Positions 26,301 to 33,965 of a DNA stretch of 64,000 nucleotides are shown here, one piece after another (position 1 is the stretch's first letter; every line of letters starts with the position of its first letter). The DNA is taken from positions 50,085 to 114,084 of the forward strand of contig JADJJU010000012.1 in NCBI GenBank assembly GCA_016706365.1, read 5' to 3'. The notes below the pieces were generated by a model that worked only from the letters and a program-made list of their open reading frames with translations, was not told where the DNA came from and did not search any database. A program made the position numbers and the translations under genes. Source of the stretch: Saprospiraceae bacterium (lineage in GTDB: Bacteria; Bacteroidota; Bacteroidia; Chitinophagales; Saprospiraceae).

Positions 26301-29252
26301 CAAGCATCCCACTTCATGTTCAAAATTTCCTATAGCCGGCACAACAAATATATAAGAAGCCGGACAAGGAGTAATCGTATCACCAAATGAATCAATATAA
26401 GAGCCAATAACTATCATTTGAACTCTGCCTGCTCTTGGAAAACGATAATTTAAGGGATTTCCACTCAAGACCCATCTGTTGCCGGAAATATCATTAATTA
26501 ACCACCTGACAGTTGAATTGATCACAGTTGGATTAGTGACACTTAAATCAAAAACATCGCATTCAGCAGTAGGATCTACCTGAACAACCAATGGCGCCTT
26601 GCTCAGATCACAACTTCCCCCGCCATCACATGGGCAGAAATAACAAACTGTCAGTGGGTCACAATGCTCACAGAATTCAATTTTATTAGAAATTTTTGTA
26701 CACCCTGAATGTATGTTGGTTACCAACCTGTAATATATTCCGGTCCTGCTCACTTTGAGTGTATCTCCTGTTGCAGAAAGAGGCAGATCATTATGGAACC
26801 ATGTGAATTCGTAGGGACCTCCCAATTCTGAAACAGTAATCAATAAAGCAGTATCTATATCGGGGCAAATCCCAAGTGGGTCATTTGTATAAATATTGAT
26901 TTCCGGAAGAGGTGATGAATGAATTTCAAAGGTGGATTTGCTACGGCAACCGTTTTCATCTACACCCAGAAATAAATATTCTCCGGGGTTGGCAGTGACA
27001 GATGAGGAATTAGACTGAAATATTCCGTGATTAAACCAATAATATTCTTTGAAGCTTCCCGGAGCATTAATCAATACTGTTTGATTCTCACAGAGTGTAT
27101 CGGGATGTGTAATTGCCGGATTATAAATTCCTGTAATATTGACTAATGTATTCTGAGTAAAAGCACAAAATGAAGCAGTAACAGTAACATCACCAGTTTG
27201 TAACCATTTAACTTTTAGCGAATTGTCAGAAGGAAAACCAAGCACATTTACGAGGGAGGAATCACTGAATGACCATTTAACTTCTTCACCCGCCGGTAAT
27301 GGAACCTGAAATGTTGCCCGTCCAAATTCACATGAGACATCATTACTTGTAATCAACTGATTTTCAATTAAATTAATAATCATACTGATAGTATCACTAT
27401 AACAAAGAGTCAATGGATCATAACTGTGAAGTCGCAGTTCCATAGGCGCATTTCCGGACCAGGCCCAACGAATATTATTGCCATGTACTACGCTATCAAG
27501 GGATCCATCTCTGACATTCCAGACATAAACCAAATTCTGCTCTGGATCGGAAACCTTATACGAATAATCCTTGCCGGCACAGACGGTATTTCGACCGACA
27601 ATAGGCTTAAGTGGTACAGGCAAAGCATGAATCACTAAAGTCTGAGTGAATGTCAGATTACAAAAATCACTACCCTGTTGACTATTAGTAATTTTATAGA
27701 TTCCGGGGCCTGGCTGGATTGGTAGTAAAAATTGAGCTGAAGGGGCAGAACTTTCATACAATAATTGATCAGTAGCGTTGGTCAATTTCCAAATGCCGGG
27801 AGCTGGAAGCGTAGGAGTAGAACTACTAAATGCAGTCCAGCCGGCTGATTCACCATCACAAATAGCATCTGGTCCTGATGTTTCGAAATTCTCAAGAATC
27901 TCCAACCACAATGTATCCCGTCCCACACATCCCAGATGACAATTATTATACTCCACAGCCAGAAAAGCAGGGACTTGCTTCCACCCAAATTTGATACTTA
28001 CAGCCGATGATCCTTGCCCTGACTCTACAATTCCTCCAAATGATGTTGTCCAGTTAAACACTGTGCCTTCATGGGGATCTATCCTGTAGGAAACAGAACT
28101 ATTAAGACAGATTTTGGTTGGGCCAGCAATCTTGTTGTCTTCACCGATTAGAGGTATCAATTCAAATCCGGGATCTGAACAAACGTTCGAACAAGCATGG
28201 CTAAGCTCAACTGTTCCTGAACCTCCAGTTTGCCAGCTGACCTCAACAAATGCATCTGTGTTCGTCCCGCCGGCAACTATGGTTCCATTAGGACTTATAT
28301 TCCAGATATAATCCTCACAATCTGCATCAGTTTGGTATTGAAGTGTATCTCCTAAACAGGCTGTAGCAGCACAATATATCTGAGGAGCAGGATGATCAAT
28401 AACATTTATAAATAGCGATTTCTCATCTTCACAATCACATGTATTGCTGACAAACTGTCTCACCTTGTATAGTCCGGGAACATCAAACTTCCGGGAAATG
28501 TCTCTTTCAATACTGCTATAACCATTTGAAATGGTCCAGGAGATATTAAGTGCTGAACTGGAATTTGTAAAATATACATTTTGACCTGAGCATATCGTGA
28601 TAGTATCTCCGCCGGCTGCCGGGTTTGTGCTAAAACCAGCTTTAGGAACATCCAGCACTTCAAAACAGAAAGACCTTTCAAAAAAACAAAGTCTGTCACT
28701 TTCCAATTGACCAAACATTGAAATATTATAAGTTCCGGGTATTAAACCTACTTTAATACGGATCGAACTCAAGGTCTCCTCAATAATTTCCACGCCAGGC
28801 CCAAAAACTCCCCATTGGATTTCCGTGGCTATGAGACCCACCATAGAGAAAGTTACTTCTTCGCCTACGCAGACTTTAAAGCAAGATGATGATTCAGGAA
28901 TGACACCACAGTTATCTTTTTGCATTTCCATGGGTACATGACTAAACTCTGAAACAAATACAGTTAATTCATATACTTTATTCTCATGAATCACTCTGAT
29001 AATATAAGCCCCAAATCCCGGAAAACATACTTCAATAGCTATACCTGAAGGATCTAAATTGAATGATATAGGATTGCCAAATCCATCCAACACCTCCCAT
29101 TGTAGTTGAGTTCCAATCGGGGTCCCACCCGGAATCTCGAAAAAATATGTATTGCAAGTATTATTGCAAACAAATGCTTCTCCCAGAATAGATTGAGCTT
29201 GCGATAAGATAGGAATTCCCAAAAAGCAAAACAACAGTATTAGAATTCGCAT
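23337..29252 (-). CDS. Giant PKD-type adhesin-like protein with gliding-motility (type B) C-terminal domain
   Basis: The protein has 1971 residues from the ATG at 29252, which begins the signal peptide MRILILLFCFLGIPILSQAQ. An in-frame ATG at 29300 would place 16 charged residues before the signal, so I prefer the later start. Many PKD/Ig-like modules follow, with recurring NWDFGDPASG and YAWSNGS-type strands, a Cys-rich segment (CEHCDPLTVCYFCPCDGGG) near the middle, and an SdrD-B-like segment (LAGTIFVDFDGDGIFTPGD). The final 90 residues (VFVPTAFSPNEDQINDIF, FEVFDRWGELQF, GWDG) are the gliding-motility-associated type B T9SS domain. A surface filament or adhesin role is inferred. Confidence 0.87.
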   Translation of the reverse strand: MRILILLFCFLGIPILSQAQSILGEAFVCNNTCNTYFFEIPGGTPIGTQLQWEVLDGFGNPISFNLDPSGIAIEVCFPGFGAYIIRVIHENKVYELTVFVSEFSHVPMEMQKDNCGVIPESSSCFKVCVGEEVTFSMVGLIATEIQWGVFGPGVEIIEETLSSIRIKVGLIPGTYNISMFGQLESDRLCFFERSFCFEVLDVPKAGFSTNPAAGGDTITICSGQNVYFTNSSSALNISWTISNGYSSIERDISRKFDVPGLYKVRQFVSNTCDCEDEKSLFINVIDHPAPQIYCAATACLGDTLQYQTDADCEDYIWNISPNGTIVAGGTNTDAFVEVSWQTGGSGTVELSHACSNVCSDPGFELIPLIGEDNKIAGPTKICLNSSVSYRIDPHEGTVFNWTTSFGGIVESGQGSSAVSIKFGWKQVPAFLAVEYNNCHLGCVGRDTLWLEILENFETSGPDAICDGESAGWTAFSSSTPTLPAPGIWKLTNATDQLLYESSAPSAQFLLPIQPGPGIYKITNSQQGSDFCNLTFTQTLVIHALPVPLKPIVGRNTVCAGKDYSYKVSDPEQNLVYVWNVRDGSLDSVVHGNNIRWAWSGNAPMELRLHSYDPLTLCYSDTISMIINLIENQLITSNDVSCEFGRATFQVPLPAGEEVKWSFSDSSLVNVLGFPSDNSLKVKWLQTGDVTVTASFCAFTQNTLVNITGIYNPAITHPDTLCENQTVLINAPGSFKEYYWFNHGIFQSNSSSVTANPGEYLFLGVDENGCRSKSTFEIHSSPLPEINIYTNDPLGICPDIDTALLITVSELGGPYEFTWFHNDLPLSATGDTLKVSRTGIYYRLVTNIHSGCTKISNKIEFCEHCDPLTVCYFCPCDGGGSCDLSKAPLVVQVDPTAECDVFDLSVTNPTVINSTVRWLINDISGNRWVLSGNPLNYRFPRAGRVQMIVIGSYIDSFGDTITPCPASYIFVVPAIGNFEHEVGCLTDAATFENRTEIDASFSAIGFNWDFGDPASGSNNYSNLENPQHLYSAPGIFTVVLRVDVSAGCYVNSSAALNIRPLPDAGFTFRDSICTDTELEVLPNKTNALYYEWFFDMDNAPGVIMDAVNPALHGYPEPGIYSIGLKVTDVYGCEAFNTESVQVFGNPDPGLISSSLPLPACSAYPVTLSNSENNVTYAWSNGSTQKTTIAENAGDYQVTLTNQYGCSSKSEPFNVEYIRAPESSIVAIGEGKSAYAPDTLHICAGASVTLKAISADLGYIYSWVNGSDQRQVLFDDIQNSKLIAGTHTFYLKVTDPISNCERVSDSLFVNVVPAPTMPVIAADRPFPLCSGTEITLNVQNIESGINYGWSEGTVGPQIITRLAGKYNVIASNDFGCTSSSGFINISGPPQLSLVPDGCFQACDTAKICVPNIPGAQLTTWMMDGVAVSPPPVDMLNPNFTESGTYHAILRTLEGCEYETSALNYQIDSALGSLAGTIFVDFDGDGIFTPGDSLLGNQLIWINGQGVTDSIKTNTAGAFLFTNLPSGNYNIQMDSSSLLNQGFVIIQSSGTATIQYCDQRVEDLFVVLQKCSRDTTSLNFNICKSEPVEIDGTMWTFEKDSSFVLMVLDSVCPSWLAVEIRILDEQAETRISEQLCEGAVYMAGSTPVIRDSVFTVDYLNIAGCDSIVRYDIKFVPVSQEEVKLNVCPGQTVMFRDLTFERDTSFTYTINGTGAVCDSIFDIEVTMQPGFDADIVALPSCPNKMSGELQINGPPGLNVWLNGNSIGTEYNPRNLNAGMQTIRLEDLAGCYKDFSIEISRIEELKAQIPDVSIPCDGSASLEINLLLSDTSGVTMEWFNGPLGSIFEVNKPGIYSATVSNQCEQITIHGRAFRALDDASGNVFVPTAFSPNEDQINDIFKTYWPQNTVIESYLFEVFDRWGELQFRTTDPLNGWDGFGRNANEKTAVYVWKLDAVVYNCDLRIVIKDYGDVTLFR

Positions 29253-29380
29253 AGAAGGGGCGTTGAACAGGTATTCAAGTTTTATTTCAAAATGGATCAA
29301 GCGATCTCAGTTACTTGAAAGATAATCATAACCTATCCTTCGTTGCCTGAATAAGAAAAGAAAGATAATGACCCTGAATT

Positions 29381-29735
29381 GGTCGTGCTAATTTATAAAC
29401 GAGCTCTCTACTCTCTTTGCACTATATGAATGTGGTACAACTCTCTTGCGGCTTTCTGACTCAGCCAATAAAAAAAAGAACCATTAAGGGTTTCATGATT
29501 TTAGGTCTTGCTAATTTATTAGCAAGCTCTCTACTCCATAGCAGGTTAAAACAATTGTTCAACTCTATACTGGCTTATTACTCTGCCAATAAATTGGCAG
29601 AACCAAATAATACATGGTCCGGCTGTTTTTTGGTCTTGCTAATTTATTAGCAAGCTATTTACTCAAAAGCACCTTCCTGGTTGAATTCAACTCTCTACCG
29701 GGCTTAAGGACTCTGCCAATAAATTGGCAGAACCA
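29381..29735. repeat. Three tandem ~125-bp units, each with two short hairpins
   Basis: Units begin at 29381 (degenerate), 29504 and 29632. Each starts with a palindrome CTTGCTAA-TTTA-TTAGCAAG (29507-29526, 29635-29654), has a variable middle with a shared CAACTCT core, and ends with TCTGCCAA-TAAA-TTGGCAGA (29582... to 29601, 29712-29731). Both hairpins have 8-bp stems and 4-base loops, and the loops TTTA and TAAA are complementary. No coding frame runs through them. Confidence 0.75.
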
Positions 29736-29747
29736 AAAAGACTAATA

Positions 29748-29784
29748 AAATGGCAGAACCGTCAATTATTGGGTTCTGCCATTT
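29748..29784 (-). terminator. Hairpin terminator after the TonB gene
   Basis: A perfect 13-bp stem (29748-29760 with 29772-29784) and an 11-base loop; read on the minus strand it is followed by TTTATTAG. It lies 24 bases after the TonB stop. The stem shares GGTTCTGCCA with the second hairpin of the neighbouring tandem units. Confidence 0.7.
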
Positions 29785-29807
29785 ATCGTTTACTAACCAG
29801 AATCAAT

Positions 29808-30650
29808 TTAAGATTGCAATTTAAACATCACGGGAAGAGTAAACTTAACAGATACAGCTCTTCCCTGTTGTTTACCGGGCGACCAGGCTGGCATCTTTTT
29901 CACAACCCGCAGTGCTTCCTGATCACAGCCACCACCGATACCCTTAAGCACGTCAGCATTAGTGACATTTCCATTCCGATCAATCACAAATTGAATGACT
30001 ACTGTACCGTAAATTCCATTCTGTCTTGCGATAGCAGGATATTTTATTTCCTTTGACAAGTAAGCAAACAAATCGTTCATTCCGGAACCAAACACGGGCA
30101 TCTGATCTACTCTTATAAACACTTCTTCTTTTTCCTTCTCAACAATTCCAGTTGCATCGGATCCTGTACTTCCTTGTTCTCCTTTTGCAGTACCATTCAA
30201 TTCACCTGTTTCAGACCCAAAAACATCTGAAGGATCTCCTCCGGCAACTTCTCCCACATTTGCCCTGAAATAAGAGCTGTCAACCATCGGAAGTTCAAGT
30301 GCTGAATTGGAAATAAAATAATTATCCGGATTTGGCTGAGAACTAGTAACAGGAGTGCTTCTCCCCTGCTGAATACCAGAAATGAAATCAATCTTATCCT
30401 TCTTCACATAATCAACAATGACTTCAACCAAATCATTTGATTTAGGGGCAACTATCTCGTACACTTTAAATTCTCTGGTAAATAAAAAAGGTGCACAGAC
30501 GACTAAGACAAAAGCACTAATGCTGAAAAACATAGCTCTTGCCAATCTAAGATCATAGGTTGCTCTCAGATTGTAGGCTCCGTACCTTTTGTTTCTTCCT
30601 CTGAAAATAATATCATCGATGTGATGATACATAAAAATAAAAATACGCAT
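29808..30650 (-). CDS. Energy transducer TonB family protein
   Basis: A 280-residue protein linking the inner-membrane ExbB/ExbD motor to outer-membrane receptors. A short cytoplasmic N-terminus contains FRGRNKRYGAYNLR, typical of Bacteroidota TonB proteins. The membrane helix is at about 40-57, a Gly/Ser/Glu-rich periplasmic linker follows, and the C-terminal TonB domain (about 195-280) contains YPAIARQNGIYGTVVIQFVI, IGGGCDQEALRVVKKMPAW and the end VKFTLPVMF. No exbBD genes are adjacent. Translation may begin at the second Met (30632), which starts nearer the conserved region. Confidence 0.88.
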   Translation of the reverse strand: MRIFIFMYHHIDDIIFRGRNKRYGAYNLRATYDLRLARAMFFSISAFVLVVCAPFLFTREFKVYEIVAPKSNDLVEVIVDYVKKDKIDFISGIQQGRSTPVTSSQPNPDNYFISNSALELPMVDSSYFRANVGEVAGGDPSDVFGSETGELNGTAKGEQGSTGSDATGIVEKEKEEVFIRVDQMPVFGSGMNDLFAYLSKEIKYPAIARQNGIYGTVVIQFVIDRNGNVTNADVLKGIGGGCDQEALRVVKKMPAWSPGKQQGRAVSVKFTLPVMFKLQS

Positions 30651-30831
30651 AGTGGTAAATTTAGAAGGTGAATAATAATATCAAAGAAGGCTACCTGCAA
30701 GATCAACGAATAATTACATCTTATAACGTATATTTACGTTATTAATTTCAAATGTGCTGCTTCTATTTTAAGAAAAATTTAAAGCTATGGTATCACAGAT
30801 CCTGATGTTTGAGCTGAATGTTGCATTAATA

Positions 30832-30990
30832 CAATACGCCTCAGGGATAGCAGCGAACACGAGCGGAGACGCATTACTATGCGGCTCTTCGAAGTAAAGC
30901 GGATAGCCCGGCCCCGGTCTGAAATGGATGGTTATTTTAATAAACATCCATTTCAGACCGGGGAGAGGCCCAAAAAATGCATTTGGGCAT
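30832..30990. repeat. Structured intergenic element with a 19-bp perfect hairpin
   Basis: A GC-rich island in AT-rich DNA. Bases 30912-30930 (CCCCGGTCTGAAATGGATG) pair perfectly with 30945-30963 around a 14-base AT loop. A second hairpin (GCCCAAA / TTTGGGC, 30968-30974 and 30982-30988) follows. The preceding segment 30843-30911 (CAGGGATAGCAGCGAAC to GCGGATAGCCCGG) is GC-rich without an ORF. It looks like a mobile or interspersed structured repeat and is not part of the riboswitch mRNA. Confidence 0.55.
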
Positions 30991-31022
30991 CACAATGGTA
31001 TATTTAAATAAATGTTAAGGAA

Positions 31023-31053
31023 TTTGCTTATATAAAATACACGTGTATATTTG
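31023..31053 (+). promoter_or_regulatory. Promoter of the SAM riboswitch-metY operon
   Basis: TTTG at 31023-31026 (with its preceding T run) and TATATTTG at 31046-31053, separated by exactly 19 bases, match the Bacteroidota consensus TTTG-N19-TAnnTTTG. Transcription would begin at about 31060, roughly 40 bases before the riboswitch. Confidence 0.8.
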
Positions 31054-31101
31054 CAGCGTCGAATGTTTCTATTGGCAGTTACCATTCTTGGACCAATGGT
31101 A

Positions 31102-31215
31102 GTTGATTTATAGAGAAGAGGTGAGAGACAGGCTCTGTGATCCTCTAGCAACCCTTCCCCAGGGAAGAAGGTGCTAAATCCTGTCCTAAAATATTTTAGG
31201 GTATATAAATTTAAC
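31102..31215 (+). ncRNA. SAM-I (S-box) riboswitch
   Basis: All S-box parts are visible. P1 is 31102-31112 with 31204-31215 (11 pairs, one bulge). P2 is AAGAGG with CCTCT around GAGACAGGCTCTGTGAT, followed by the invariant AGCAACC (31147-31153). P3 is formed by CCTTCCCC and GAAGAAGG, then the invariant GGTGCTAAATCC (31170-31181), and P4 is CCTAAA-ATAT-TTTAGG (31185-31200). S-box RNAs bind S-adenosylmethionine and lower expression of methionine genes when SAM is plentiful; metY and metX downstream fit. No terminator hairpin directly follows P1; instead the ATG of a leader ORF begins at 31219. Confidence 0.9.
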
Positions 31216-31218
31216 AAG

Positions 31219-31359
31219 ATGACCGCTTTTCAAATTCTAAGTCTTTCTGACGAGTCTTCGCCGACATTGCAAATTCAAATTGCAATCACTTCTCCTGTAT
31301 TAAATTCTGCACAGCCAATGCACATGTCCATGTGCTGTTGTTGCTGCTGTTGTTGTTGA
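31219..31359 (+). CDS. Leader peptide ending in eight consecutive cysteines
   Basis: A 46-codon ORF beginning three bases after riboswitch P1. The body (MTAFQILSLSDESS...) is unremarkable, but the end reads PMHMSM followed by eight Cys codons (TGC TGT TGT TGC TGC TGT TGT TGT) and then TGA. Three Met and eight Cys codons just before the stop, ahead of a gene that makes homocysteine from sulfide, fit an attenuation leader peptide whose translation depends on charged Cys- and Met-tRNA. Poly-Cys leader peptides of this sort are known from mycobacteria; I know of no description in Bacteroidota. In the same frame an ATG at 31171 lies inside the riboswitch and is not credible as start. Confidence 0.72.
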   Translation: MTAFQILSLSDESSPTLQIQIAITSPVLNSAQPMHMSMCCCCCCCC

Positions 31360-31499
31360 TTCCATATCACATATCGGTATCCTGACCCACTAAGGGATTG
31401 CTATGCATTTTACTTTGCCCGGCAACCTGAAGGGGCCTCTGGTATTATTCCATTTTTATCCATTTTTTCCCATTTTTTTCATTTCTAAATTCAATTAAG

Positions 31500-32819
31500 A
31501 TGTCACAGAAATTGCGATTCGAAACCCTGCAATTGCATGCAGGTCAGGAAGTAGACGAAACAACACGTTCCAGAGCTACTCCTCTTTATCAGACCACTTC
31601 CTACACTTTCAAAGATTCCGAGCACGGAGCAAATTTATTCGCCCTTAAAGAGTTTGGCAATATTTACACCCGGATCATGAATCCCACAACAGACGTATTT
31701 GAAAAAAGACTGGCGGCCCTGGAAGGCGGCGTTGCTGCGCTTGCAGTTGCTTCCGGTCAGGCTGCTCAGTTTATTGCTATCAATAATATCACACAGGCCG
31801 GTGATAATATTGTATCCACTTCATATGTGTATGGAGGCACATACAATCAATTCAAAGTCGCTTTTGCAAGACTGGGTGTAGAAGTCCGGTTTGCAGATGG
31901 CGACAAACCGGAAAGCTTTGTAAGATTGATCGATGCCAATACAAAAGCACTGTATTTGGAAACAATAGGAAATCCGGAATTCAATATTCCTGACTTTGAA
32001 AAAATCGCTCAAATTGCCAAAGAATACGATATTCCACTGATTGTAGATAATACATTCGGGGCCGGGGGATATCTGTTTAAACCCCTGGAGCATGGTGCAG
32101 CAGTAGTAGTCACTTCAGCAACTAAATGGATCGGAGGCCACGGAACTTCAGTAGGTGGAGCCATCATTGACGGAGGCAATTTCAATTGGGGTAATGGCAA
32201 ATTCCCTCAGTTCACAGAGCCATCAGAAGGATATCATGGCCTGAAATTCTGGGATGTATTTGGAACGGATGGTCCATTTGGAAATATTGCCTTTATTATT
32301 CGTGCCAGGGTGGAAGGTTTGCGAGACTTTGGTCCTGCGATCAGTCCATTTAATTCATTTCTGCTCATACAAGGATTAGAAACCTTGTCTTTAAGAGTCG
32401 AGCGTCATGTGCAAAATGCGCTTGCTTTTGCAGAGTGGCTCGAAGCACATGAAGCAGTTGAATCTGTAAATTATCCGGGATTGAAATCCAGTCCTTATCA
32501 TGAACTGGCGAATAAATATTTGACAAATGGTTATGGCGGAGTGCTTTCCTTCAATATAAAAGGAGGTCTGGAAGCGGCTAAGAAATTTGTAAACAGTCTG
32601 CAATTGACAAGCCATCTTGCCAATGTGGGTGACGCCAAAACATTGATCATACATCCTGCTTCCACGACGCATCAGCAATTATCAACAGCGGAACAAATTG
32701 CTGCAGGTGTAAAGCCATCACTACTAAGAGTTTCAGTTGGGATCGAGCATATCGAAGATATTAAAGCAGATTTCCAGCAAGCTTTTGATAAAGTATTGGC
32801 TCCGGCTTTAACTCATTAA
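31500..32819 (+). CDS. metY: O-acetylhomoserine sulfhydrylase (aminocarboxypropyltransferase)
   Basis: A 439-residue PLP enzyme that joins O-acetylhomoserine and sulfide to give homocysteine; a related activity gives cysteine synthase function. The N-terminus FETLQLHAGQ and TPLYQTTSYTF are typical of the family. The PLP-contact segment is SGQAAQFIA and the Schiff-base lysine is K209 in VTSATKWIGGHGTS. The length of about 430 and the insert around GNFNWGNGKFPQFTEPSEGYHG identify MetY, not cystathionine gamma-synthase. It is the first enzyme gene behind the S-box and Cys-rich leader ORF, and metX follows. Confidence 0.93.
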   Translation: MSQKLRFETLQLHAGQEVDETTRSRATPLYQTTSYTFKDSEHGANLFALKEFGNIYTRIMNPTTDVFEKRLAALEGGVAALAVASGQAAQFIAINNITQAGDNIVSTSYVYGGTYNQFKVAFARLGVEVRFADGDKPESFVRLIDANTKALYLETIGNPEFNIPDFEKIAQIAKEYDIPLIVDNTFGAGGYLFKPLEHGAAVVVTSATKWIGGHGTSVGGAIIDGGNFNWGNGKFPQFTEPSEGYHGLKFWDVFGTDGPFGNIAFIIRARVEGLRDFGPAISPFNSFLLIQGLETLSLRVERHVQNALAFAEWLEAHEAVESVNYPGLKSSPYHELANKYLTNGYGGVLSFNIKGGLEAAKKFVNSLQLTSHLANVGDAKTLIIHPASTTHQQLSTAEQIAAGVKPSLLRVSVGIEHIEDIKADFQQAFDKVLAPALTH

Positions 32820-32826
32820 TCTAACC

Positions 32827-32860
32827 AAAAAGTCCACTCCGGTGCAGGAGTGGACTTTTT
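32827..32860 (+). terminator. Hairpin between metY and metX
   Basis: A perfect 14-bp stem AAAAAGTCCACTCC / GGAGTGGACTTTTT (32827-32840, 32847-32860) with a 6-base loop and terminal T run, seven bases after the metY stop. It is a strong intrinsic terminator, so metX is expressed by read-through or from its own promoter. Confidence 0.85.
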
Positions 32861-32891
32861 AATATTTCTTTCACAAATCACAGAATTCAAC

Positions 32892-33959
32892 ATGCCGACT
32901 TTTCAATATAAAAATGCTTACAAATTGGAGAATGGATCCATCTTGCCTGAATTTCAGCTGGAATATCAGACATGGGGAGCACTCAATACTGATCATTCAA
33001 ATGTTGTTTGGGTTTGTCACGCTCTGACTGCAAACGCAGATGTGGTAGACTGGTGGCCGGGACTTGTAGGTCCTGATTGTCTGTTCAATCCGGAAGATCA
33101 TTTCATAATTTGTGCGAATATGCTGGGATCATGCTATGGCTCCAGTTCAGCGACAGATATCAATCCTCAAACTGATGAGCCATATTTTCATGATTTTCCT
33201 GTTTATACCATCAGGGATATCGTTGGCACTTTAGAATTACTGAGGCAATATCTACAAATTGAACACATAGAAGTATTATTGGGAGGCTCAATGGGCGGTC
33301 AGCAAGCTTTGGAATGGGCTATTTTGAAGCCTGAAATATTTTCATACCTGATTCCTATCGCTACAAATGCAAGGCATTCTGCCTGGGGAATAGCGTTTAA
33401 CGAATCTCAAAGACTGGCATTGGCAGCAGATCCTACATGGAAGGAAAGACGCAGGGATGCAGGTCAGGCCGGATTAAAAGCCGCACGGGCAATTGCGATG
33501 CTTTCTTACAGGCATTATGACACCTATGTTGAATTCCAGACAGAAGAGGATAACAGCAAACTCGAACATTTCAGAGCCACAACTTATCAATCTTATCAGG
33601 GTGACAAATTGGTGAAGCGCTTCAATGCTTTTGCCTACTCCTATCTTTCAAAAGCTATGGACTCTCATAATGTGGGCAGAGGACGGGAAAGTATTGAGAA
33701 TGCTTTGTCTTTGATCCGGGCAAAAACCCTCATCATAGCGATTAGTTCAGATTTGCTTTTTCCACAGCATGAACAGGAATTTCTCGCAAAACATATTCCC
33801 GCGGCTCAATTCGTAAGCGTGGATACAAGGTTTGGTCATGATGGATTTTTAATTGAAACAGAATCTCTCTCATCTCATATTCAATCCTTTATTCAAAGGA
33901 ATAAATCTGCAGGCAAAGGCTCAGATTTCATATCCAAACCTGCAACTATCTTTATTTAA
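32892..33959 (+). CDS. metX: Homoserine O-acetyltransferase
   Basis: A 355-residue alpha/beta-hydrolase-fold acyltransferase making O-acetylhomoserine, the substrate of MetY. Diagnostic motifs: YQTWGALN near residue 25, CHALTANADV (42-51), nucleophile S133 in GGSMGGQQALEW, the acid in ISSDLLFPQHE and the histidine in FGHDGFLIE. I chose the ATG at 32892; an in-frame ATG at 32850 lies within the terminator hairpin. Homoserine dehydrogenase follows after six bases, giving the pathway order aspartate semialdehyde to homoserine to O-acetylhomoserine to homocysteine across the three genes in reverse. Confidence 0.93.
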   Translation: MPTFQYKNAYKLENGSILPEFQLEYQTWGALNTDHSNVVWVCHALTANADVVDWWPGLVGPDCLFNPEDHFIICANMLGSCYGSSSATDINPQTDEPYFHDFPVYTIRDIVGTLELLRQYLQIEHIEVLLGGSMGGQQALEWAILKPEIFSYLIPIATNARHSAWGIAFNESQRLALAADPTWKERRRDAGQAGLKAARAIAMLSYRHYDTYVEFQTEEDNSKLEHFRATTYQSYQGDKLVKRFNAFAYSYLSKAMDSHNVGRGRESIENALSLIRAKTLIIAISSDLLFPQHEQEFLAKHIPAAQFVSVDTRFGHDGFLIETESLSSHIQSFIQRNKSAGKGSDFISKPATIFI

Positions 33960-33965
33960 TCTATC

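Noticed and set aside
29381..29735. CRISPR array
   Set aside because: The repeats are about 125 bases long with internal palindromes and only three units; spacer-repeat geometry and cas genes are absent.
31411..31455. A second S-box-like core (CCCGGCAACC and TGGTATTATTCC) between the leader ORF and metY
   Set aside because: It lacks P1, P2 and the GGTGCTAA strand, so it is not a second riboswitch; the resemblance is limited to one short stretch.
32850..32891. Earlier in-frame start for metX
   Set aside because: It lies inside the terminator hairpin after metY and adds unconserved residues; the family starts at the ATG at 32892.
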